From: Gentiana macrophylla
Taxonomy: Eukaryota > Streptophyta > Magnoliopsida > Gentianales > Gentianaceae
Assembly (NCBI GenBank): GCA_026214975.1
Contig: CM047806.1
Coordinates: 48,439,947 to 48,503,946 of the forward strand
Length of the DNA stretch: 64,000 nt
Direction of reading: 5' to 3'
Shown here: positions 10,618 to 20,465 of the stretch, in pieces
Numbering within the stretch: position 1 is the first letter of the stretch
How the letters are laid out: every line of letters begins with the position of its first letter
Position numbers and translations under genes: made by a program
Notes under the pieces: model-generated
Seen by the model: the letters and a program-made list of their open reading frames with translations, nothing else
Database searches by the model: none
What the model was told of the DNA's origin: nothing

Positions 10618-11322
10618 TTACAGTTTCCAAAGGCGCTTTCTTGTAGAGCCCCACTGCCCTTCTCCTTCAGCAGCATTCCTTATCTGTTGCATCGCCTGTT
10701 CTGGGGGTAAATTCATGATATCACCACCACTTGCAGAGTTGAGCTTATTCTGGTCCACTGGTTCCAAAGCTCTAAATAGGATAATCACATGTTCAACCGT
10801 GGAGAAACCATGTGGGGGGCATTTCTTCAGCAAGCCCCGAAATCTCTCATATGTCTCTTTCAAAGTCTCTCCACTCAATCCATCAAATGTCGAAATATCC
10901 TTCTTCAGGTCTAGTATCTTGGCTGGAGGGAAATACTTCCTTAGAAAAACTTGCACTACATCCTCCCATGTATGCAACGAATCGTTAGGCAATGAATCGA
11001 ACCAATCTCTAGCAGCCCCTTTTAGTGCAAACAGAAAAACCATCATCCGTATTGCATCCTCTGGCACCCCATTATATTTCATAGTCCCACAGATTTGCAT
11101 GAAATGATCGAGGAAACTGTTAGGATCTTCTGTGGACTTCCCGTGGAACAAAGCATGCTCTCCCAACATGTTCAAGATGTTCTGCTTGATCTCCATGTTG
11201 TTTTCATTTATGGGAGGCATTCTTTTGGGGTTATGCCCTACCACCTCATGTGGGGTAGTGATATAATCTTGACAAACTCTAGGTCCTTGCCTCGGTTGTC
11301 TTATATTCCTCGGTTGTTCCAT
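10618..11322 (-). CDS. Gag capsid-like domain (retrotrans_gag) of the level 3a element
   Basis: A 234-residue open frame. Residues about 60-190 fit the plant gypsy gag domain: FLDHFMQICGTMK, then FALKGAARDWFDSLP, then W-E-D-V-V-Q-V-F-L-R-K-YFPPAK and an ET-x-x-ERFRGLLKKCP tail. This is the nucleic-acid packaging shell protein of gypsy elements. It is open throughout. Confidence 0.85.
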   Translation of the reverse strand: MEQPRNIRQPRQGPRVCQDYITTPHEVVGHNPKRMPPINENNMEIKQNILNMLGEHALFHGKSTEDPNSFLDHFMQICGTMKYNGVPEDAIRMMVFLFALKGAARDWFDSLPNDSLHTWEDVVQVFLRKYFPPAKILDLKKDISTFDGLSGETLKETYERFRGLLKKCPPHGFSTVEHVIILFRALEPVDQNKLNSASGGDIMNLPPEQAMQQIRNAAEGEGQWGSTRKRLWKL

Positions 11323-11972
11323 TTGATATTGTTGCTGATAATTATCTGGTTGGGTTGTAGCGCATGTTGCTGAATAGGTGGCTGCTGATTATTCCAATTC
11401 TGCTGATTATTTTGGTTTTGTGGGTTTCCCTGTTCAGCCAGCATCAAAAATACCCTTTCGACTGTATCTTGGTCATACTGCCCGAACTGCTGAGTGTTCT
11501 ATTGTTGCAACAGCGGCTGCTGAGTACGCTCAGTGTTCCCTGCTCTGTTTACCCCAAGCTGTCTACCACCAGTTCCCAACTGTCCACCTCGGTTACTCCC
11601 AATTCCCGTTCTCTGAGTGTATTGAAGGTCGATCGTTTGCTGGAGTCTTAACCCATCATTCTCCAATTGTTCTATACGATCACGGATTGGGGTGAATTGT
11701 AAGGTTGTATCCCCGAGGTTGGATGTACTGTCCGGTGCATTGTGCTCAGTCAAAGGCTCAAAATTATCCTGACCATCCAAATTATCTCTACCATTAAGCT
11801 CATCCATCTCTTCAGAGAAGTCTGACAGAGACGTATCAATTAATCCCTCTTCTTCGTACAGAGGATTCGGAGTCCCGATAACTATCTCCTTTCTTCTTTG
11901 ACTGTTGCAGTGGCGTGCAAAGGTTTCAATCTCTTCAATCGGCTCGATAAGAGGTTGTTTCGAACTTCTCAT
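11323..11972 (-). pseudogene. Gag N-terminal region of the level 3a element
   Basis: 11499-11972 is open (157 residues), starts with MRSSKQPLIEP about 120 bases after the primer-binding site, and is acidic and Q-rich. A TAG-type stop and a second stop lie between it and the capsid-like ORF, so the gag frame is interrupted. The start is the first Met after the primer-binding site. Confidence 0.65.
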
Positions 11973-12070
11973 GGTTATGCACTGTCAAAAATAGAAAAAA
12001 AAAACAAGAAAACAAATAAAAATGACCTAAGCCCAGGCTTTCGGTCAACTTACAAGATATTCACCATGTA

Positions 12071-12089
12071 CTCCCCGGAAACGGCACTA
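12071..12089 (-). other. Primer-binding site of the level 3a element
   Basis: The minus strand reads TAGTGCCGTTTCCGGGGAG, a diverged form of the TGG(T/C)GCCGTTGCCGGGGA site used by Athila/Tat gypsy elements. It starts 8 bases from the LTR end. Confidence 0.75.
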
Positions 12090-12096
12090 AAATTCT

Positions 12097-12880
12097 TGAT
12101 AGCAAAATACTTAACCACTAACTTTAACCGATAGAGTATCGGGTTAGGGCAGTATAGTGGGTACAAGGTCGAATCCACAAGGAGTAACAGTGAAGTACCA
12201 AAGTCGACGTAGAACTTGGTTCAGGTCAATAGATAGTGGAAAGATTAACAACTAATGCAGAAATAACGATTACACTACTGATTTTACTTATATAATTAAA
12301 AAGCATAGCCGAACTACGATCCAGTGAGTTACTTTTACCCCACAGGAAAGACAAGGAGCGTGTCTTAACCGATCTACCTATCCAATTCAGTTTATATGAC
12401 ATCCACGGGTGCCAACTCCTAATTCTGGTGTTAAGGTCTAAATAACTCTCGCTTAACACCCTATCCCAAGCTAATTAACCCTCCCTTTAGAAAGCCAACT
12501 AACCTAACATGGTTTACCAAAATCTAGAGCCGCTCGGAAAACCGATGAAAACCTTACATAAGGCACAGTCCTAACAACTAGCTAGGTTGTGTCTACGCAA
12601 TGATCCTAAAACCCCTTATCCCACATCTCACCGCAAAATACATCTATAAGTTCGATGTGTGTGTGGCAGTGAACTAGGTTGTCAATCTAATTCGAAGCTA
12701 TAATCTTTATAAGAACAAGTTTTAGAACGTGGATTAATCATACAAACGTTTAATTAAGTGCTACACTACTCCCGTCTAACCCCCCTTAGAGTGTTTCACC
12801 CGCTTTCACATGATTCGACCATACAATGGATTAGCTACTCATGATGGAATTGAAAAACAAAATAATAATGAAAGCAATAA
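12097..12880 (-). repeat. 5' LTR of the level 3a element, 3'-terminal half
   Basis: Begins TGATAGC on the plus strand and is interrupted at 12880 by the level 4 element. The other half resumes at 29151. The interrupted point is aataa (12876-12880), duplicated at 29146-29150. Confidence 0.9.
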
Positions 12881-13847
12881 TGTCACGGATTTTATTAACA
12901 AAACAAACAAGTAATAATTTTATAATCCGATATACCTCAAGTGCAAGGATCGTAGTAAAGAGGTTGATACCGGGTCGATCTTACGGGAACTGGCGATTGC
13001 TAACCCTAGCTTTTGTTTAACTAACTAATCTATGTCACGATTTCTAAACTAAACAGTGGATAAAACTAAACTGGACTGAAAAGACAGATTTAACTAAAAC
13101 GTAAAACTGGACGGAAGATATGATCTAAAGCCAGGGAAGATATGTTTCGAACCAATTTAAACTAAACTAAATCTAAGATGCAATAGAAAAAACTAACTAA
13201 GCTAAGTAATTCAATTTCAAGGGGATTTTAATCAAAAATTTCCGAAACGAACAAGCAATTGATCCACCTATCCTATCAACATTCAGTTTCAATTCAGATT
13301 ATTTCGTGATTACTAATCAAGTTGTGATTCACCTATTCAAAGGTATGAACCCTAATTTCTTAGGCAAGTTCGTCTATTAATCTCTATCTTTCGATCTAAA
13401 GATTAACGCTCTCAAATCAAGGTGTGAAATCTCTCAATTTCTAACCTAGAAATCTAACCTAATAACTCGTTAATTAGATCAAATATCTATTCTTTGTCAT
13501 GGTGATCTAAAGTCTAACTTGATTTTCATCAATCAAACGATCAACAAAGCAAACATCTTTCGATATAAATTTCGCAATAAACATTATGAAGCATGATAAA
13601 AGAAACAACTTGTAATAGATACTCACAAAATAACCACGAAAAGAGATTGAATTGTTGAATCGGACGGCTTCACAACGCTTGTTCAATGGAGGCCTAGCCT
13701 CTTAGCATCCTCTTGAAGATCGAATTATTGAAGTAAAAATACATAAAAAGTGTTTAGAACTACTAGAAAACTAAGAACAATGAAATCTCGGCACCCACCT
13801 AGGTTTAGGGTTTTAATGTATATCCCATTGTGAGGAAAACGCGCTGA

Positions 13848-13858
13848 TATTTATAGAA
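13848..13858 (-). promoter_or_regulatory. TATA box of LTR A (3' copy)
   Basis: The minus strand reads CTATAAATATC. The other LTR A has the same sequence at about 28545-28556. Palindromic ACGCCCGT motifs lie upstream in element sense. Confidence 0.55.
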
Positions 13859-13883
13859 GATTAAGTCGGTTTCAGCATGTCGG

Positions 13884-14095
13884 CCGGTGGACGCCCGTCT
13901 GGAAAGGGTGAACGCCCGTCCAGCTTGTGTAATCTTCTTGAGTCGGGCCGAGCCATGACTAGACGCCCGTCGCAAAGTGTCCACTCCTGCGCCCAAACTT
14001 CACGAATCAACTTCCCATTTCTCGACGCTGCGTTCACTTCAAAGCAGACTTTCGTCCACTATGGGACTTGATTCAACTTCCTGGGACTTGATTCA
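13884..14095. repeat. GGACGCCCGTCC palindrome cluster in LTR A (3' copy)
   Basis: Clear copies near 13885 (GGACGCCCGTC), 13910 (GAACGCCCGTCC) and 13962 (AGACGCCCGTC), with degraded ones to 14095. The 5' LTR A carries the counterpart at 28583-28795, where the motif copies are better preserved. The patch is the most divergent part of an otherwise near-identical LTR pair. Confidence 0.65.
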
Positions 14096-14444
14096 GGATC
14101 GAATTTAATCTTGATTTCTTGAACTTTATCTCTTTTTCTCTATCTCATTCCTTCATTATCTCTTTTATCTTCAATTACCTCGAACTTAATCAACTCTTGA
14201 GCATCTTTTGAGCCTCAAACATGTATCTATAACACATAAAAACATCGCAAAATGTAATAACGCTCAAATGATCATAAAATCATAATTAAAACACATAAAT
14301 AAACCTATTTTGCGATTAACTCTTTTAAAATATCATTTGCTCAATATTTCCATTAAACACTTGTTTCTTATACAAATTCATACAAATATGAGGGAAATTA
14401 TCATAAAATAAAGCGTTATAAATCGTATAAATTCACCCTTAACA

Positions 14445-14457
14445 ACTCCCCCACACT
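14445..14457 (-). other. Polypurine tract of the level 4 element
   Basis: The minus strand reads GTGTGGGGGAGT immediately next to the 3' LTR A. Confidence 0.85.
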
Positions 14458-14461
14458 TAGC

Positions 14462-14482
14462 TTTTGCTCGTCCCGAGCAAAA
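14462..14482. other. Hairpin adjacent to the polypurine tract (copy 3)
   Basis: Perfect 9-bp inverted repeat TTTTGCTCG, loop TCC, CGAGCAAAA. It has the same layout as at 6655 and 27458. Confidence 0.8.
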
Positions 14483-15898
14483 CAAAACAAAGTAAAGGCT
14501 CGAGAAAAGATCAGACATCTAAACATATATAACACATATCCAATAAATCAGAAGTCCACCACTGTGTGTGTGCATAGCCATAGAAAACTTCCACTAAATC
14601 CAAACTTGAGAAACTCAAAGCAAAACTAGCTAATACCCCCTTCAAACTAGAGATAAATGACACTCATAAGATGTACCCTACAAACGTGATATATCCCGAA
14701 AAGAATGATCGAATATATCCAGGGCCTTTCTGAAATACTCAGAGGATAATCCCTACAACATATCTATCAGTTTATAATGGGGATAAGATAGACGATAACT
14801 CAGTCTTTTATCCATTCATACCACTTCTTATATAAGTTGATTTAACTTTTTCACTTTTAAACACACATCAGAATGAGCTATTGCCCTGTCATAGCAGAAT
14901 AGGACATTCGAGATATACCCTAACTTACTCCAATCATAAGGCAGCTTCTTCTGACTGTCATGAGCTTTTAGTCATCATAGTGGTATAGGACATACGTGGT
15001 ATACCCTATCACACTCAAATCATCGACTAGCTTCCGACACGCACATTTTATTCATATTTTTCAACTTTTTCATTTGACATTAAGTTACGTGTTACTTATC
15101 ACATTCAAACCTTCAGATATTCACAGTATATCATACTCCGGATCTAAATACAAACTATCATAAATCTCAAGATATATATGTAGCACTAAGCACATGACTT
15201 ATAAGATAATCAAAAATCACTAATCAAAAAGGGGTATAACTTTATATTATAGCTCATCATTCACTATGGCTCGTGAAATGTATATATCGGGTGAAATGAC
15301 TAACTTATCAAACATATGATATATAGCTTGGATGACTATAAAAATAACGAACATTGAATTGAATTGCCTAAAATTTTGGAAATTTTAGCTCATTTTGCAT
15401 AGAAACATATTGATATAAGCAAATGTGTAGATACATATCGAACATTCCCCTCCCCCACACTTAAACGACAACATGTCCTCATGTTGTGCAGAACGAAAGA
15501 AAAAGATAAAAGACTTAGCTTATTTCAAACGTCGGTCAGGCCGGAGCCAACATAGTGACACTTAGAACTCGTAACCTTACAATGTAGCTCGACAAAACCG
15601 CCAAAAACATACCTGCACGACTTGACAAACACGGAACCATCTCGGGGAAAATGGGGAGTTATACCAAAATGAAAAGATATAGCAAATTCAAGGATTAACA
15701 AGAGATAAAGCATCCAATATAACCAAAAAGTATAAACAAAGTCGAAATGAAAGTACGGGTGCCTAATGGCTTACATGATCCATCGAAAATAAATAGTAGC
15801 AACATAAAAAATTACAATGAACCATATAAGTAAAAAGTAGCAGAAATATACAATCACCGTAGCTAGTGCAAATCAAATCGAAAAATAGACAAATGAAA
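14483..15898. other. Non-coding 3' region of the level 4 element
   Basis: No credible ORF between the env-like ORF end and the polypurine tract. It contains a second polypurine-plus-hairpin module at 15447-15487. Repeated short phrases of the type GGACAT-ACC occur near 14900 and 14985. Confidence 0.6.
15447..15487. other. Second polypurine-plus-hairpin module in the level 4 element (copy 4)
   Basis: A CCCCTCCCCCACACTTAA stretch (polypurine on the minus strand), then a perfect 8-bp inverted repeat ACAACATG, loop TCCT, CATGTTGT (15468-15487). The stem sequence is unrelated to copies 1, 3 and 5, but the spacer, loop and layout are the same. It lies about 1 kb inside the 3' LTR. Confidence 0.7.
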
Positions 15899-17378
15899 TC
15901 AAGATTGCCCCGGAGCCGGAGTATCATCAGCCGGAGGATCAGAAGAGGGTCCAGAAGGTGGTGCCGTAGTCCTGTCTACCGAGCCTGGCTGCTCCTCATC
16001 TGACGATGACTCAGACTCGTGAATGACGTCCGCAATGGCTTGCTCAATCTCATCAGAATAAAGAAAGTCAATAGTTCTCGGAGTGAAGATTCTGTCATCC
16101 CTCGGCTTCCGGCCGTCACTGATACACTTCAGAATCGTCAAAATGTTGTTCTGAGACGTCCTTATGTCCTCCAACCAGTTCTGTACACTGTTGCCCATAC
16201 TCAGCCTCATCCGGACCGAAGGAGATAAAGTAGGAAGGGAGGATGGTCGAGGCGATGCCGTAGAAGTACCAGGCTCACGTGCTATCTCACCTCACCCCGA
16301 TCGACCGAAGATTTTACTTTCTCCTCTGCAAGAACACAGGATTCTTTGGTTTGTGATCGGTCTTGTACTCGGGAACTCAAAGATCTTGACAGAGACCGTG
16401 TATCAAATGTGGACATATCAAGCATCGTGTGTATACCTTCTGATTCATAGAAATCTCATCGAAAATCGCTTGCCCTACATCAACATTGAGCTTGAAGTTC
16501 AAGGCATATAGCATCCCAAGGTCACCAATGTGGAAGTCACGTCGAGTTGTTCTTTAGCAAAGAACTGCTCGGATAAACCGACCTTTGGACCTTCCAATCC
16601 TCTGTCCAACTTGTAGTGATCAATTCCTTCCTATCTCCACCCGGCCTAAGCGTCCATGGTACTTCCGGGCACACCAACATCCGTAATTCCTCCAACGGAT
16701 CCTCACCGGCATCCTATTTAGCTTTAATTGCCTCCTTATAGTCCAAGGCCTCAAAAGGAGCTAACCCGTACTTTCCATTGATAACCGCCGGTGTAAATGG
16801 CACCTTAACTCCCCAAACAGTAACCACCCCAGTTGCCAAATTTGTCTCCGAGCAATTGGCATAAAATTCACGGACCAATGTAGCATTAACCGGGGTCCTC
16901 GGGGTTACCATCAAAGCTCCCCACTTCCTATCCCTCAACAACTTCACAAATAAGGGATCAACTTGAGGCTCAAGGATAGCTCGCTCTATCAACATCGTCC
17001 AAGTCAGATAATGTTTATTGTAGACCTCCATTGCCGTAGGGTTGATGAATCTACGAGCAAAGGGAATAGGGATAGCGGGTCTCACTCTCTGTCTAGCCGG
17101 CTCATCTCCTCAGGCTCATTGTGCACCTGCTCACCCCGAGCTTCTGTCACCCTAGTCTGCATACTCACTAACGGCTCATCATCGGTGTCAGACCCAGACT
17201 CAGGCTCATCCTGTAAAGGAACTCTAGATTGACCTCGTGGAGGATTCTGACGCTCCCCAATACGAATACCTTGGTTGGGGTTTCCTAAAGTGGGGTCCAT
17301 ACCCTTCTTTTTCTTCGTAGGTTCTGTAGCCACCCCCTTACCATGCCTCTTAACTACTGCTTTACGCACCATTTCCAA
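15899..17378 (-). pseudogene. Env-like third ORF of the Athila-like element
   Basis: Three blocks on the minus strand. 17082-17378 has a basic N-terminus (KRHGKG, KKKKG) and an acidic tail. 16714-17085 fits the plant transposon protein domain found in Athila env-like ORFs (PF20167 as I know it): FARRFINPTAMEVY, then LVREFYANC, then WGVKVPFTPAVING. 15899-16210 is an acidic and proline-rich C-terminal part. The first two are offset by one frameshift, and a stop- and frameshift-rich gap at 16211-16713 separates the third, so it is broken. Its start at 17378 lies about 580 bases below a TATA box at 17956-17966, so it could come from its own transcript. No membrane segment is obvious in the pieces; env-like is the family term, not a shown function. 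Confidence 0.72.
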
Positions 17379-17955
17379 TTAAGGCTAAACAAACACCAAT
17401 CCCAAACCCAAATTCAATTACAACCACCCGGTTATCGTCCAAACGGGATTTCCCAAACAATCCAACACCAAACCACACCAAAACAGCAATGCAGACCAAC
17501 CAACGTCATCCATCAACATCCCATATCACCACAGAACAAGAAACAAGAACAGAACAAGAAAGAAAAACAAATAAGAAAGAACTCCTATAAAACAGTCGAC
17601 TCGAAGATCGACTCAAAAAAAACGTGCAATGATCTAGGAAAAGCTTACAAAATCTTACCAAATATGAGGATGGAACGATGATAGAACGGATTAGAAGTCC
17701 AAAAAATTCCAAATTGAACCCAAAAATCAATTTTTTTTCTCCAAACAGTCGCACCAACTAAATTACTGAATCGGATTAATGGGTGTTTGTTGGGGGATTT
17801 GGAGTGGAAAATCGACAAGAAGGGATTGAGAGCTGTTTGTGGGACTTTGAAGCGCCCAATTTGGTGTAGAAACAAGGATTTTAGGGCAAAAGGAGGGCAA
17901 AAGTCGGGTTTGAGGATTTGAAATTCTGAAAAAATGAGTTTCCATGGGTTGAAGG
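17379..17955 (-). other. Probable leader of the env-like ORF
   Basis: A CT-rich minus-strand stretch between a TATA box (17956) and the env-like start (17378). A splice-donor-like GGTAAGATTT lies near 17653-17662, so an intron may be removed before the start codon. The short open frames here do not look like proteins. Confidence 0.4.
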
Positions 17956-17966
17956 TGTATATATAG
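17956..17966 (-). promoter_or_regulatory. Putative internal promoter (TATA) for the env-like ORF
   Basis: The minus strand reads CTATATATAC. Immediately upstream in element sense is an array of GGACGGGCGTCC palindromes (17975-18160). This is the same arrangement as TATA plus palindromes in LTR A, which suggests a subgenomic promoter. Confidence 0.55.
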
Positions 17967-17974
17967 GCAGGTGC

Positions 17975-18160
17975 CGGACGGGCGTCCAAGTAATTGGACG
18001 GGCGTTCAGCTGGAGATCATATGAACTGGACGGGCGTCCATATAAACAGACGCTCGTCCAGATACTCAGTTTACATACAGCGTTGAAAGGGGTCTCTCAG
18101 ACGGGCGTCCAAGAATGTTGGACGCTCGTTCATCAATTATGCATAACGGACGGGCGTCCA
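17975..18160. repeat. Array of seven GGACGGGCGTCC-type palindromes
   Basis: Copies near 17976, 17997, 18028, 18049, 18100, 18120 and 18149, with variants GGACGGGCGTCC, GGACGGGCGTTC, AGACGCTCGTCC and GGACGCTCGTTC. Spacing is irregular (about 20-50 bp), so it is not a simple tandem repeat. It lies directly upstream of a TATA box. Confidence 0.75.
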
Positions 18161-18313
18161 ATAGAGAAAAATTGCAAAATTTATAGAATTTCATACAGTT
18201 CCAATTCAAACTTGCATTTCCTCATTAAACTTAAATAAAACTTCAAAAATACAAATGGAAATCAACGAAAAACATAAAATTACAAGAAAATAAATAAAAA
18301 CAAAAAGAAAACA

Positions 18314-18360
18314 GTGGGTTGCCTCCCACTTAGCGCTTCCGTTTTACGTCGGGGCTCGAC
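18314..18360. other. Conserved GTGGG-TTGCCT-CCCAC motif (copy 2)
   Basis: The same ordered blocks as at 8111: GTGGGTTGCCTCCCAC, AGCGC, TTTTACGTCG, GGCTCGAC. A weaker third copy is at about 18907-18956 (ATGCCTC, AGCGCTTTTGG, GTCGTTAGCTCGAC). The three copies flank the small ORF at 18380-18688. Confidence 0.6.
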
Positions 18361-18379
18361 GAAACAAACCTAACTAACG

Positions 18380-18688
18380 CTAGTCTGCATAAATCTCGTC
18401 CCAATCCACCAAACGGATGAGACGACGAAGCATATCAATAGCAGGAGGGAAATCATAGTCGTCTTGTATGCCCCAGTCATCTCCAGCCACCTCTAAACCT
18501 CTAAAATGTGAAGCCTGTAGTACCAGCGCTAGATCTGTCAGCATAGGGTCATTTAGGACCGTATATGGACGTCCTATAGCTTCCTGGAGCTCCTCAGTAG
18601 TGAAGTCACTACCTCCCGAACAGCGGGGGACAATGAGAACATAGGTGATGGTCTTCGTACGGGTACTAAGCTCAAAATCTACGTGCAA
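18380..18688 (-). CDS. Small ORF of unknown function between integrase and env-like ORF
   Basis: 102 residues, acidic, with no recognised motif. It is bracketed by two copies of the conserved motif at 18314 and 18907. Codons look ordinary and it ends just before copy 2. It could be a piece of the polyprotein or an accessory protein; I cannot tell which. Confidence 0.35.
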   Translation of the reverse strand: MHVDFELSTRTKTITYVLIVPRCSGGSDFTTEELQEAIGRPYTVLNDPMLTDLALVLQASHFRGLEVAGDDWGIQDDYDFPPAIDMLRRLIRLVDWDEIYAD

Positions 18689-18945
18689 GACTATAGTGCC
18701 TCCTGGTCCATCACCATCAGAATCGGTGGGATCCGACTAATGATGGGAACTCCTCCGGAAGAACTCCGTAATCCATATCTAAAAAGCAAACTAAGCGTGT
18801 GATATAAAACAGAAAAACTTAGTCAACTAAAACTTAATTAAACTAAAACTTAAATAAATATAACACTAACAAATTTAAACAAAATTTAACTAATATAATA
18901 AAGGATATCTAGGATGCCTCTAAGTAGCGCTTTTGGTTAATGTCG

Positions 18946-20465
18946 TTAGCTCGACCTTTGTTGAAGTCTAGCCTGGATCAGGCCATTTGACTTTCTCGCC
19001 ACCACTACCTCGTGTAAGCTCGATCGTAGTTTGGCGCAGTAAACAAAGACTCTAACACACGTGGGGTTAAATTCTTTATAGCTTTCGCAGACACGTTTAA
19101 ACTTCCCATGGTTGACTTCTTCGTCTTTCAAGCTTCGATGACATTTTGTTGACGCTCCTTCCAATATTCTTCCATATCCCAACTACCGGCTAGAACTTCT
19201 TCGATTGACCATCACCGTCATCCTCGAGAGAAAGATCGGGTGAAAACTCGTCTAATTCTTCGATTTGTTGTAGCACCACATCCAAGGATATCGAGGAACC
19301 GAGCAGTCAAAGGCTTGTCTTTAGGCTCACCAATGTAGTGTTTGCACCTCTGTCCGCTCACTCAAAGCGGCCTGGTCACCATAACCTCGTAGTTCTAGAA
19401 CGCCTCCGGGAATAATTTGGAGAATTTCAAAGGACCGGACCAACGTGTCCTCAACTTCCCAGAAACAAATGTAACCTAGAATTGTAAAGAAGAACTTGTT
19501 CTCCGACTTGAAATTTCTCTTCTTAATCTTAGCATCGTGGATTAGCTTCATCTTATCCTTACTAATCATGGCACTTTCGTAAGCCTGGAGTCTGAATTCG
19601 TCTAACTCATGTAACTGCTGTAGTCGATGTTTTCCACAAGATTGGGAATCAAAGTTGAAACTTTGTAGCCCAATAAGCTCTATGCTCTAACTCGACAGCA
19701 GATGACATGGTTTCCGTGAGACCATTTGATATGGAGATGTACCCATAGGGGTTTTATAGGCGATTCTGTAAGCCCAAAGTACATCATCCAATTTCAAACT
19801 CCAGTCTTTTCTATGACTGTTTACCGTCTTCTCCAGGATTTTCTTGATGCTTTGGTTGCTCCGTTCAACCTGACCACTGGTCATCGGATGATATGGTGTG
19901 CCAGTATTATGACGAACACCATACTTTTCAAGGACTTTCTCTAGGGGTCGGTTGCAGAAATGCGTCCCTTCATCACTGATCAAGGCACGTGGACATCCAA
20001 ATCTCACAAAGATATTCTTCTTTAAGAATTTCAATACCGTCTTATGATCATTGTGAGGAGTGGCTTGAGCCTCTACCCATTTCGACACGTAATCTACGCA
20101 GACTAAGATATATTTATTACCGCAAGATGATGGGAATGGTCCCATAAAATCGATACCCCACATATCAAAGACTTCGCATTCTAGGATGGGTTTCAAAGGC
20201 ATGTCAAAACGCTTTGTCGAGTACCGGTTCTTTGGCACCTATCACAAGCTTTACAAAAGCTTCAGATCTTTAAAGATCGTAGGCCAATAGAAACCGGATT
20301 GAAAGATCTTAGCAACGGTTTTCCACGGACTAAAGTGACCTCCAGGTGGGTCCCTTTGTGGCCTTTGCTCAATAATATCCCGTTGCTCGGACTCAGAACA
20401 CATCTTCTAAGCAAACCATCTTTACTGAGATCTTAAAAGATAAGGTTCATCCCAAACGAAATATT
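18946..20465 (-). pseudogene. Integrase of the Athila-like element (core open, ends broken)
   Basis: The core is open at 19687-20238: a DDE integrase with [11 protein letters not shown] (first Asp), [10 protein letters not shown] (second Asp) and GQVERSN (Glu), spaced as in gypsy integrases. The upstream part (20239-20465) keeps phrases of the N-terminal zinc-binding region ([14 protein letters not shown]) but has stops and frame changes. The C-terminal part is fragmentary in several frames (19327-19569 has KMKLIHDAKIKKRNFKS). It would insert cDNA into the genome; this copy is unlikely to be active. Confidence 0.8.

Larger units (their letters stand above)
12881..14444 (-). repeat. 3' LTR (type A) of the level 4 element
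   Basis: 1564 bp, TGTCACGG to CTTAACA. It matches 27574-29145 closely. A TATA box (minus CTATAAATATC, about 13848-13858) lies below palindromic GACGCCCGTC motifs (13884-13975). Most differences from the other copy are in the palindrome-rich stretch 13930-14095. Confidence 0.92.

Noticed and set aside
16019..16511. Plus-strand ORFs across the end of the env-like ORF
   Set aside because: Antisense of the acidic C-terminal part and the broken region beside it.
17975..18160. CRISPR-like array
   Set aside because: Repeats are 12-base palindromes with irregular spacing and variants, in a plant retrotransposon; no cas genes and no uniform spacers.
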